A DNA stretch of 64,000 bases. It comes from Actinostola sp. cb2023 (Eukaryota; Cnidaria; Anthozoa; Actiniaria; Actinostolidae). The notes under the pieces are model-generated. The model was given only the letters and a program-made list of their open reading frames with translations, made no database searches and was not told the DNA's origin. Position numbers and translations under genes: made by a program. Where the stretch lies: NCBI GenBank assembly GCA_033675265.1, contig JAUJYZ010000473.1, positions 262,827-326,826 of the forward strand. Direction: 5' to 3'. Below are positions 22,228 through 32,505 of the stretch, one piece after another; within the stretch, counting starts at the first letter, position 1; each line of letters begins with the position of its first letter.

Positions 22228-22989
22228 TTGCTACACAATCAACATCCCATACCCGTCTACTCTATACACGACAAAATAGAACCTTTTAATTGCAAAAACG
22301 ATCTGAGACTATGTGGCGAATTCTATGTAAATGAAACCACTCTCTATAATTACAGCAGCCCGATAAGAATAGAGGCCGGTTTTTACAGTTCAAATCTGGT
22401 ATTATATCTCGTTGATACTCTCCATATGCCTCTTTCGTCGGTGCGATTTAAAATTATAACAAAAAGAGCCCTCAAACCAGACACATTCAGTTGGTTCATC
22501 CGATACATTTTCGACAACTTCCCAGAGAATAATGCCAAAACATTAGCCAATAGTTTTATCGGTGAACTGGGTCGTAAGTATGATAGGACAGACAACGGAT
22601 TCACCTGCTCAGACCACGAGACAGCAATGTGTGCTTGGACTTCAGCAATGAGTGAGGGTAGAAACGTAACGATCGATCACAATGATGACATATATTTGAT
22701 CAGAGAACAAAAAATAACTAGATTATTCTTAGATAACACCAACGTGAACAGATTCGTGGTTTCGGAGGCTATTCTTCGGCTCCTTCAATTAATTGAAACA
22801 TCTCATGGTGAAGATAGTAAACTGTACAGTTATAACACAGACGGGATTTTCATCAGAAACTCAAAGTTTTTACCGAAAAATAAAGGGGATATCGTGTTCA
22901 GTACGAGGAAAATCGGAAAAGCCGATGTCACAGACTCTCAACTATTTTATTTTGAAAAGCATTACCGAGATCAGAAAACATTGATGTGA
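22228..22989 (+). pseudogene. PolB-like DNA polymerase, C-terminal part
   Basis: About 253 codons. The tract NNAKTLANSFIGELGRKY resembles PolB motif B (K-x-x-x-N-S-x-x-G), and YNTDGIFI resembles the metal-binding motif C, with TD in place of DTD. No N-terminal exonuclease or motif A is present, so only the C-terminal palm half survives. Context with integrase upstream and helicase directly downstream fits a protein-primed Polinton polymerase. Its end overlaps the next frame by ATGA. Confidence 0.6.
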
Positions 22990-24121
22990 ACGACTATGAT
23001 GTAAAAAGGGGCAAGGGAGTGATTTACACAGGCCAAGCTGGTTCTGGGAAAACTACTCTACTTTGTAAGATGGTTCAAGAGGCAGAAAATCCTCTAGTGC
23101 TATCATTCACAAATAAAGCAATCCAAAACGTTAAGAGTAGGTTGATTAACAATGGCATGGTAAGGGAGGAGGCTAATCGAATATGTCACACTTTTGACTC
23201 TTTTTTCTGTGAATGGAAAGGTAGAGACACATACAGTCTTGCGCATAAAACGGTCTTCGTCGAAGAGTTTAGTATGGTGCCAAACAAATGGATTACAAGG
23301 GTGTATCAGGCTTACGGGTTGTACGGTATCAAGGTATACCTTTTTGGAGACCCTAACCAGTGTAGTCCGGTAGAGGGATGTAGCCAAATAACATATGATT
23401 ATCTTGATTCGGTCTCTATAAACGAAATGTGTGACAGAATAGAGACGCTTGAGTATATCCCAGAAACTTGCAGGTACGACAAACCAACACATACAATGTT
23501 AGACAAATTCTTAAAATACGGTAGGGTGACATCATACTTCAGACCAATCGAAAGGACACTTTTAAGAAATATTTGTTACCTTAACTCGACTAGGATAAAA
23601 GTAAACACAGAGTGCTGTAATCGATTTACTACCGGTAAGAGACACACGGTGGTAGAATTCCAGTACAACTGTAAAAAGGAAATCTACAGGGTATCTACAG
23701 AGATGTCGGTCCTATTGACTCAAAATCTTAAGGGTAGGGGGATGTTCAACACGGAAGAGTTCGTCATAGAGGAGATTAACAACAACCGTTTCAGGGTCAA
23801 TAACGAGTGGTTTGATCAGAAGGAGTTTTCCGAAAGCTTCATCCCGAGTTTTTGCGCGTCACGGTTTACAAATTCCAAGGGTGTGACATCAGCGAGTCAT
23901 ATAATATCTACGATACAAATCGAATGGATAAAAGACAGCTGTATACAGCACTAAGTAGAACAACCAAGTTCGATTACATTCATATCAACAACAGGGAGCT
24001 TAACAACCGATATATTCATAGACAACAACCTTCTTTAGAATTGATTAATTCGAAGTTCAACTCTCTCTACAAGGAAGGAAAAATATACAAGGTTGTATTT
24101 GGTGATTGTAAAAAGGTGTGA
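22986..24121 (+). pseudogene. SF1 helicase, Pif1/RecD-like
   Basis: Walker A GQAGSGKTT at about residue 17, a Walker B region VFVEEFSMVP, motif III FGDPNQCSPVEG, and after a frameshift near 23851 the C-terminal motifs VYKFQGCDI and LYTALSRTTKFDYIHI. About 375 aa in total. The ATG overlaps the polymerase stop, so the two may be translated together or may once have been one polyprotein. SF1 helicases unwind DNA for replication. It runs straight into the GIY-YIG-like gene. Confidence 0.8.
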
Positions 24122-24581
24122 GGAACTAACGACACGCATGAAATGGCATCTCTCGAATAAGAGTAGCGAGGTTTACAAAAACAAAAACAAAAAACCGATG
24201 ATCAAACTAGTTATGCTTGCTCCCAGTAACGACAAAAAGGCTCTGGAAAAAGTAGAAAATGGATACATCGAAGAATATGCTGAGAGGTATGGTAAACGAT
24301 TGTTGAACAAAAAATGCAACCCATTGATGAAAAAGAAGGTCGAGTACAAGGTCGAGATGGAGAACATAACCGAATTAAGAAAGAGAATCGCTCTACTCGA
24401 GAAGAAACTAATAATAAAGGACGACCCTAAGAATACAAAATGGTTTTTTGATTGCAATGTCAATGGGAAGAGATATCACACAGATGCAAGATATACAAAA
24501 TGTTCAAAAGAAGAAGCGCTAATAAAGATTGAGCAGAAGAAACAGGATAAAATCACCGAGCTCACCGTATATTTCGACTAA
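24093..24581 (+). pseudogene. GIY-YIG-like nuclease domain
   Basis: The frame shows TTRMKWHLSNKS, typical of the L-x-x-R-x-x-x-H helix of GIY-YIG nucleases, then LEKVENGYIEEY and RLLNKKCNP, with a coiled-coil and a repeat-like tail (CNVNGKRYHTDARYTKCSKE). The IY-V part sits in the preceding frame (GKIYKVVFGDCKKV), so a frameshift near 24115 separates N-terminus from core and it was probably fused to the helicase. Catalytic details cannot be fully verified. Role likely in DNA processing. Confidence 0.5.
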
Positions 24582-24602
24582 GTAGCCCTACCCACCTTTT
24601 GG

Positions 24603-24960
24603 AATCACGGCAAGGAATCATGCTTTGGTATGGGGTGTATTTGCACATTTGGTGGAGACCGGTGAAAATCCGGGCTGTGCTTTTTATAGGACATAATTGT
24701 AATACGGTAAACCGACTTGAGATCTTCACGACGTTGTACCAAATTATTGCTTAAAAAACGTTTTTGAACAATAACTCAGATTTTTTATTCACGGCGTAAT
24801 TCCATCAAAAAATGCTTTTTATGGGGTATGTGATGCAAAAACGCGTTTCCACTTGTTGAAAAAAATATGATTCCATAAACTTTGATCTAAGAGTGATGAA
24901 AAATGGGTTTTGAGTGAGGAGAAACTGACGGTGATTTTTCGCCGTTACAGCACAAGTAGT
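24603..24960. repeat. Polinton right TIR
   Basis: Inverted copy of 8037-8388, ending CCGTTACAGCACAAGTAGT directly before the TGGACT duplication. Confidence 0.92.
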
Positions 24961-24966
24961 TGGACT
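24961..24966. repeat. right 6-bp target site duplication
   Basis: TGGACT, identical to 8031-8036. Confidence 0.9.
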
Positions 24967-25322
24967 CTTGAGTAGCATGAAGTAGAGCCTGCTTTCAGAT
25001 TGAATCTAATTCGGACAGTGGTATTGCCTCTACTCTGTCCAAGGTCACGATGATTGTTATATGAGGGATAAGAACTCAGGAAAGAGTACTTTGAAATGAT
25101 TTCAAAGTACTCTTGAGCGGACTTTCCGGGGTTTGCAGGTCCATCATGTGACCGGATTTGATGTACCGGATTGGCTGGTTATGTATTTATTATTATTATT
25201 ACTACAAATATATTGCTACAATTTAATACAATATGTATTAATGACCATGTAACATTACTTTTACCATGATATACTGGACAAATCCAGTTATTTAATTAAG
25301 TGAAAACATTGATTTTTTTCAG
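24967..25322. other. intron or intergenic DNA
   Basis: Follows the Polinton; contains a short hairpin (about 25085-25115, AGAGTACTTTGAAA inverted) and ends in a good splice acceptor TTTTTTTCAG. No coding frame is apparent. Confidence 0.4.
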
Positions 25323-26303
25323 AATATATGGGAAGTAAAAAAATATATCAATAACATGAATGGTGTTGCTGCTCGAATAACAACAATGATCGTTTTCAAC
25401 TATTGTGAGTTGACTGTCATAGGTAAGTTGTAAAACAGTGTTGATTTTAGATATGGTTGTTCATTTATACTTGAAGTATACAATGAGCTACATATTCATG
25501 GGACGTGTTTTGTTTGATTCCTTTTGATGTCTCTCTGTTGCTGTTGTTCCTCATTGCTGTTATTATGACTCATTGGTTTGGGATTCACGTTATAGTTTAC
25601 TATTGCAATGAGAAATGAATGTAATGATTAATTCTAGACCGACCATTAACCTTTTAGATCGACACCACTTTTAAGGACTTGGCATGTGATTTGTTCATTG
25701 CAGGTCTTTGTATTCTAGCAATGGAGCCAAAAGCTGTTCCTCTGAATCAGTTGGTTTACCGTGCTATCATACCCATGTTATGTTTCTTTAATCTGATTTG
25801 TCCAGTTGTCATGGTAAGAGTAATGTTACATGGTCTTCAATCGTAGTTAGAATACACTTATACTTTCATAACAATTGTGTAATTTATCATCGTAGAAAGT
25901 TACCCACCCTGTTGCCATGGCAAAAGTAGTTATAACTATTTTCTACAATGTTTACTCCATAGGGAACCTTATTGACGAGCACAGGCGAAATGCTGAAGCA
26001 GCTTAGTCTTCAAATGCGAGTGTTTGGTTATCCGTCCACTACTCAGTTTGACCGCGATTCCTTTCTATTATTCGTGCAGCACACAGACTTGAAGGTAAAA
26101 CCTTTCAGTATATTATTTGGTGACTAGAAGAGTAATGTGAAATGTCTCTAATACTAAAACATTGTTTTTGTTATTCTCAGCCAAAGTTGTTCACTGTGCC
26201 CTTGAAAGCTTCGTACGTGTGGGGATTGGTAACAGTAATTGTGTTCATTGTTATGCTACTAATGCAAACAAACATCTTAGCTGGAAATAACAAATACCTG
26301 TAA
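25323..26303 (+). CDS. multi-span membrane protein, gustatory-receptor-like candidate
   Basis: Four exons, 25323-25422, 25704-25813, 25963-26094 and 26181-26303, all with AG acceptors and GT donors, and all phases agree. Stop TAA at 26301-26303. Hydrophobic spans are visible in exon 1 (ITTMIVFNYCELTVI), exon 2 (IIPMLCFFNLICPVV) and the last exon (WGLVTVIVFIVMLLMQTN). Three spans followed by a short tail ending NNKYL fit the C-terminal half of a seven-span chemoreceptor-like protein such as gustatory-receptor-like proteins of cnidarians; this is inference from shape, no diagnostic motif. Upstream exons may lie before 8036, in which case the Polinton sits within the gene. Confidence 0.6.
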
Positions 26304-27570
26304 TGCAGTACATTATTATTTCCTCACGACAGACAGACTGATGTAGTTATAGCCATGACGTAGTTTGGTTGGTTGGAAGTGGATTTTTCCAGTGGTGAAA
26401 AGTCGAAATTCCAAAACCTGATATGACGTCATCGCAGTAACACGTTAATACGCTGTCACTCCAGAAAATGCTAAATAATTTTCCAAACCTCATTAATTAT
26501 TCACGAAGTAATTAGCCAATCGGGCTTCGTAATTTGTAACACGTGCAGTACCTTGAAATCCCATCAAGGTCCAAGGAATAATTGTTTCAAGTCCTTGGAC
26601 TTTGAACTGAATAGAATAAATGAATGCATTAATTTAATGATTGGAGCACATTCACAGATTCCTCCCGAATAATTAATGAGTTTTTGAAGTCGTTCAAAGA
26701 CCTCCAATTCGGAGTTGACAGGATCTCAAAGTACTTGCTACGCCTCGGACTTAGACTAATTAGCCATTTCCAACACGAATGGAGGACTGGGAACGAGTTT
26801 TTATAATTAATCTAATTAAGAAATGAACCCCATCACAAGAAAGAGCATATCAGAATTAGTCAGCCTAGTTCCAGGCTTTAATTCACCGACCAGGGAGATA
26901 ACGCCTGGGACTAGGCTGAGAATTAGTATGTTTCAGCAGGGAGGTGTGAGGGAATTTGATAGGGTTTGGACAAGCAGCGACTGAACTGCAGACATTTAAA
27001 AACTGCAAAAATTACAAAGAAATGTATGGTTGCAGTCAGGGTACACTTATCCCCTGTAACCATACATTTCTTTGTAATTTTTGAGATGTTTGTGTTACTC
27101 GTTCAATATCTATAAGAACAATGTATCAGATATCTGTTTACTACTCAGGCTGTTGTGATTGCAGAGTATGTAGGCTTAGCTGGAACAAATTTTCATCCAA
27201 TTTAATTTGAATTTTATGAACGTTTTTGAGAAAATATTTAGTGGTCTGTAGGAAATTCCGTTGGACTTTGAAATGTTCAAACCGTTATTTGAAATGTTGA
27301 TTTCAAATGTTCGAATTACTGGTCACGCGTGACGTAGATTAGCTATAAAGTATACTCAGTTTTCCAAAACCAAAGAGTTTTACATTTGCTTAGATGTGTT
27401 TTAAAAGCACTTCTCTGGAGCTCTATGCATTTTGATTCAGATAATATATTTCCCTTGAGAACAGAATACCCACGGCGAAACCCACGTTAAATAAAGATTA
27501 TTATTATTATTATTAATACGAAGAACTCTATCCGTGACAGAGTATAGAAACTCTTCAACTTTAATATAAA
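26304..27570. other. intergenic DNA with several hairpins
   Basis: No gene seen. Contains a foldback near 26565-26610 (GTCCAAGGA inverted), one near 26860-26925 (CAGCCTAGT inverted) and a 23-bp stem hairpin at about 27005-27084 (AAAAATTACAAAGAAATGTA inverted), probably small MITEs, plus an ATT run near 27500. Confidence 0.5.
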
Positions 27571-28145
27571 TGAGATCTGATCACACAAAAAGGAGTTTCG
27601 TTGTTAGACCCCTTTGATAAATTCGATTCATGAAATATTTGATAAATTGGAAGCCACACCCAAATGAATTAAGCCCCCTTTTGTGCGAACATCTCTCATG
27701 ATGACGACACAACTCTGAGACATTCAGTATATGTACCTACGCTGGACTTGGAACAAACGCGCGATATAGCCAGTTTGAAGTATCAGTCAGCCCATGCATC
27801 GAAGTGTCCAAATAAAATTCTGAAAACTGTAAGAGAGGATTGCATGCTTGTAGTATAAATGTGCACTTCACAGCACGTACACCGCGCATTGCCGCGCCCC
27901 ATCCAGTGCTAGCGTTTTACCTTACAATAAATGCAGAAAATACCGTGAACAAACACGCGAAACTGTCCGTCATAAGGCGAAAACCATTGCAACGTCACGA
28001 TCATTACACAACAATTGAGATCTGATCACACAAAAAGGAGTTTCGTTGTTAGACCCCTTTGATAAATTCGATTCATGAAATATTTGATAAATTGGAAGCC
28101 ACACCCAAATGAATTAAGCCCCCTTTTGTGCGAACATCTCTCTCA
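27571..28145. mobile_element. TRIM-like element with 128-bp direct repeats
   Basis: Direct repeats at 27571-27698 and 28016-28145 start TGAGATCTGATCAC and end ACATCTCTCA, so they show TG...CA ends with an inverted TGAGA/TCTCA. The repeats are nearly identical and enclose only about 317 bp. These are the features of a terminal-repeat retrotransposon in miniature. No primer-binding site or clean target duplication could be read. The repeat resembles the 52-bp repeats at 7407 and 7726. Confidence 0.5.
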
Positions 28146-28194
28146 TATACATATTGGTATATCAATGAATTATATACCTTTTGAATTATTTCTC

Positions 28195-28400
28195 TTGGTA
28201 GATAAAAAAATAAATAAATAAATATAAAGTAAATAAATAATAAATAAATATAAAATAAATAAATAATAAATAAATATGAAGTAAATAAATAATAAATAAA
28301 TAATAAATAAATAAAAAAAAAATAAATAAAAAATAAATAAATAATAAATAAATATAAAATAAAAAATAAATAAAAATGAAATATAAAATAAAATAAATTA
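28195..28400. repeat. AAAT-rich simple repeat
   Basis: Imperfect AAATAAATA repeats of roughly 200 bp. The long minus-strand frame here (FIYLLFIYY-like) is a translation of the repeat, not a gene. Confidence 0.9.
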
Positions 28401-28611
28401 CCGAGTTTCTTTATACGAGCAACGAGTAAAATGTCAGCCCGTAATACCGAGAAAACATCTAATAAGCTGTATATATACAATTCCTTCAAATTCAGTCACT
28501 GAAATGTTAAAGTTTATAAATGAGCGGCCACGAACAACACTCCACTGGTATACGTCGGATCAAACAATGATATAACTGGTTCGCAAATTAAGAAATAGGT
28601 TAAAGGAAACA

Positions 28612-29266
28612 ATGGCATCATTCTATGAAATTGCTGGCTTCCCCAGGATTATTGGAGCCATTGATGGAAGCCTGATCCCAATAAAGGCTCCAAACAAGGG
28701 GGAACACCCGGCTTTATGTGTGCCACAAAGGCTTCCATGCCATGGCTGTTTGTAATGCAGATCTTGTGTTTACAATAAATGTCTTAGCTAAGTGGCATGG
28801 GTCCACACACGACTCTGCCATTTTCAATACCAGCGAGTTGCAATACCATTTAGAAAATGGTGGTGGAAGGGATGACTGGCTGCTGGGTGACAGGGGTTAT
28901 GCCCTACAGCCCTACCTAATAACCCCTTTCAGACCAGCAAATGTTGTAACAGAGCCAGAGAAACGGTACCAATCAAGTCATACCAAGACAAGGAACACCA
29001 TTGAAAGATGCTTTATTCTATGGAAGCAACGGTTCCGTTGTGTAGATGTTTCGGGTGGGGCGATGCAGTTTGAACCAAGTCGTTACTGCAGGATCATTTT
29101 GGCAATTGCAGTTCTGCACAACATGTGCCTAAAGACAACATATTTGCCTTTAGGTGCAGATGTTGTTGTGGAACAGGGTGGTGCCGAAATGGGAGCTCTT
29201 CAAGATGTCAACACTCAGGCGGGAAGTCAAGTGAGAGCACGTTTAATAAATGATGTATTTACCTAA
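28612..29266 (+). pseudogene. Harbinger (HARBI1-like) transposase, broken
   Basis: Frame 28612-28712 gives IIGAIDGSLIPIKAP with the first catalytic D. After a frameshift near 28712, 28718-29266 continues with NVLAKWHGSTHDSAIFNTS (second D), LLGDRGYALQPYLITPF and NTIERCFILWKQRF (catalytic E), the DDE_Tnp_4 pattern of Harbinger transposases. The N-terminal helix-turn-helix region is missing. It is a fragment. Long-TIR element A inserted about 60 bp after its stop. Confidence 0.85.
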
Positions 29267-29392
29267 TAATTCTAGGTAAATATTATCCATCTATAGCATG
29301 TAAATAGCACGTCTTAAAAATATTACATTTAAGTGGCTGTCCCGCTAAAAGCGGACCGGTCGTCTTCGCGACGGAAAATCGATTTCCTTTAA

Positions 29393-31157
29393 GGTGGCTG
29401 GACTGGGTTTTTAGGTGGCGTTACCTTCCATGTTTCAACGGAAAATTCGTTGCTGTTGACAAGCTAATTTAAAATCAATTTTTATACCAAGTCTAGAGAT
29501 AGATTAAAGTTTGCCATGATATATGTTTGATCATGATCGGAGTTATTCTAGCGCCAAAATGACGTTATTACGCTTTTTGAATAAATTCGATTTTCAGAGA
29601 GAGTAGAGTTTTGTTTAAAAAATTGTCTTCAAGACATAAAGTTCACATGGTCGTCTTCAGTTTACGAAGTTTCGATGATTTCTATGGAAGCGTTTGCAAA
29701 TAGATCGAATCGGAACTTTTTGGTAACGAATTTGTAAACAATCCTAAACAATTGTGTCGGGTGCCCGAAAACTTCACTTTGCGGACTATAAGTAAACTTC
29801 TTTTGAGCTCATATTGTTCTGCAACCTTTTCGGGATTCCTTTTAGGAAACGTAAAGAAATCGCTTCATTCGATTTCGAAAAATACGAGTTCCAGTAAAGA
29901 TATGCATTTTGTCTTTTATCAAGGATTTCACTTGTCTTTACTGAAAGGGGTAAAACTGAAAAATCCGGTGATGAATTTTTCTCTAACTACCAAGTCAATT
30001 AGTTTAGATAGCACATTCATCAACCCTGAAGTTTCAAGTTCATTGAAACACTTTAACACGGTCAAATAGTATTCTCAAATCCGAAGACTTGTATGACAAC
30101 CGCATCTTATTTGTGTTATGTTTTCTTTGTCATGCATCTCTATTGTACAGAATACTTGCTAAAGTTGTGCATTCCAACACACCATGCATTACCGTACACC
30201 GCCTGATTGCCTTCCGAATCCCTTCCGAGTATGAAAATACCGGTATCTCGACGGATATGGGCATTGTCACACAATTGTATTATATTATTATATTATCATA
30301 CTCGGACGGGACTCGGAAGGTAGTCAGGCGGTGCATGTAATGCATGGTGGTTGGAATGCACAACTTTAGCAAGTATTCTGTACAATAGAGATGCATGACA
30401 AAGAAAACATAACACAAATAAGATGCGGTTGTCATACTCTGGAAATGGGCATGCGGCAAAAGTCTTCGGATTTGAGAATACTATTTGACCGTGTTAAAGT
30501 GTTTCAATGAACTTGAAACTTCAGGGTTGATGAATGTGCTATCTAAACTAATTGACTTGGTAGTTAGAGAAAAATTAATCACCGGATTTTTCAGTTTTAC
30601 CCCTTCAGTAAAGACAAGTGAAATCCTTGACAAAAGACAAAATGCATATCTTTACTGGAACTCGTATTTTTCGAAATCGAATGAAGCGATTTCTTTCCGT
30701 TTCCTAAAAGGAATCCCGAAAAGGTTGCAGAACAATATGAGCTCAAAAGAAGTTTACTTATAGTCCGTAAAGTGAAGTTTTCGGGCACCCGACACAATTG
30801 TTTAGGATTGTTTACAAATTCGTTACCAAAAAGTTCCGATTCGATCTATTTGCAAACGCTTCCATAGAAATCATCGAAACTTCGTAAACTTGAAGACGAC
30901 CATGTGAACTTTATGTCTTGAAGACAATTTTTTAAACAAAACTCTACTCTCTCTGAAAATCGAATTTATTCAAAAAGCGTAATACGTCATTTTGGCGCTA
31001 GAATAACTCCGATCATGATCAAACATATATCATGGCAAACTTTAATCTATCTCTAGACTTGGTACAAAAAATTGATTTTAAATTAGCTTGTCAGCAGCAA
31101 CGAATTTTCCGTTCAAACATGGAAGGTAACGCCACTTAAAAACCCAGTCCAGCCACC
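29393..31157. mobile_element. nested foldback TTAA element D
   Basis: 1765 bp between TTAA at 29389-29392 and 31158-31161, inside the left TIR arm of A. The opposite arm has one TTAA at 35644-35647 and no insert. The ends read GGTGGCTGGACTGGGTTTTT inverted, and almost the whole element is one palindrome with arms of about 850 bp around 30280. Frames such as 29752-30069 are duplicated in both arms and look non-coding. Confidence 0.88.
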
Positions 31158-31161
31158 TTAA

Positions 31162-32141
31162 GTTTTGCAGGCTGAAAGGGTTTGGTACACATGTATTAAA
31201 AACCAACTGGTTTTTGTCAAAAAATCTTCTTTGATTTTTTTACGAACCAAAACCTAATTTTGACGGTCACGGGGTTTCTAGGCCTGATTCACGGACTCGA
31301 AATGACCGGTTTTTAGAGCCGCGCTACGTACAGAAGAAGAAATTAATCAAATGATATGAACCGTTACTATTATTTCAGTTCCAAGATACATTCCTTGAGT
31401 TCAAAACCGAAATATTATTTGTGTTTGAAAAATCCCAAGGAAATCAGGTGATTTCAAAGTTACCCCTCTTAACGCCTGATGAATTCGCACGAGAATATAG
31501 CCGTATAAAATGGTTAATATTTCAAAAGTGCGACGGAAATCTATGCAGAAATGCATTTCACGGTAAAGCTATAACCTGCTAGTGTCAGATTCTAACGTTA
31601 AACCTGTGGGTATGTCTCTCGAACAGGAAGAAAAAAAGCGATGAATACAAGTCATATTTGGCGTGTTTACATGAATAGCGAGCGTGACAGCTCATTAGCA
31701 TATCCGTTGTTTTCACCCCCGACATTCCTGTTTTTCAGTTAAAATACGGCACTTATCCTCGTGATATCAAGAAATATAACTTCCGTTCTTTCAACAACAC
31801 TTCAGACCAGCATAACAGTACAAATTGCAATTCCACAGGAGTAGAATGTTGGTCGTTTCTTTGCACGGCAAATGCACTTGACCAAGGCCGTTACACTTTG
31901 TTATGAATTTACTTCGATGACTAAAATGCTTCTCATTAATAGACGTTAGAACTCTTACTTACTGTGTTTGGTTACGATTTAGACTGTTGAACGCCATTAA
32001 TTCCGCTTCAGTTCGAAGGACGTTGGGTGACACTTCAAACTGTTCGACTATAAATTATAAACTATAACTTACACTGAAAACCGCTAGTGAGCTGGAAGAT
32101 GTAGCTAGGATAGCCATGCTGTTGATAACCATGCACTTCAG
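31162..32141. repeat. element A left TIR, inner part
   Basis: Inverted copy of 34664-35643; the first 60 bp of the same arm are at 29333-29392. Confidence 0.9.
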
Positions 32142-32370
32142 GTCCCGCGTCCACACGTGCCATCAAATGACAAACTGGACTTTTTTCTTGATCTGTCTCT
32201 ATATTCCATGATATTAAACCTCTAATTGTTGACTGCTGGTATCATGAGTACCTCATTAGCATATCCCATTGTTCTGTTTGGGACTCTTCAAAAGATCTCA
32301 GGCCCCGCCACACGTATCCGCATATCTTTGAATCCGCAACTTTTTCGATACGGATTGGCCTCCCGTCCAC

Positions 32371-32505
32371 ACGTATCCGGTGAATACGGTCGATGAATCC
32401 GCAACTTTTTGAATACGCTCTTTTGAATACCCGCGATGTGAATACGGCCGGTCAAGTTGCGGATTCATCGACCGTATTCACCGGATACGTGTGGACGGAA
32501 GGCCA
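32371..32505. repeat. short palindromic insert in element A
   Basis: Inverted arms CCGTCCACACGTATCCGGTG and their complement enclose GAATACG-rich sequence. It resembles a small MITE and lies next to the first coding piece of A. Confidence 0.55.

Larger units (their letters stand above)
8037..24960. mobile_element. Polinton/Maverick element, degenerate
   Basis: A 16,924-bp element with near-identical TIRs (8037-8388 and 24603-24960), termini beginning ACTACTTGTGCTGTAACGG, and a perfect 6-bp direct duplication TGGACT at 8031-8036 and 24961-24966. It encodes a retroviral-type integrase, a PolB-like polymerase fragment, an SF1 helicase, a packaging ATPase, a major-capsid-like protein and the small membrane proteins usual in Polintons. 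6-bp duplications, long TIRs and this gene set are diagnostic of the class. Structural genes run leftward, integrase and replication genes rightward. It is dead: later insertions and frameshifts affect most genes. Removing the recognisable insertions leaves roughly 12 kb. Confidence 0.93.

Noticed and set aside
28073..28489. 138-codon frame rich in Phe, Ile, Leu and Tyr
   Set aside because: It is the translation of AAAT/TTTA simple repeats.
29752..30797. Repeated frame beginning MCRVPENFTLRTISKLL
   Set aside because: Occurs in both arms of the palindromic element D; probably non-coding.
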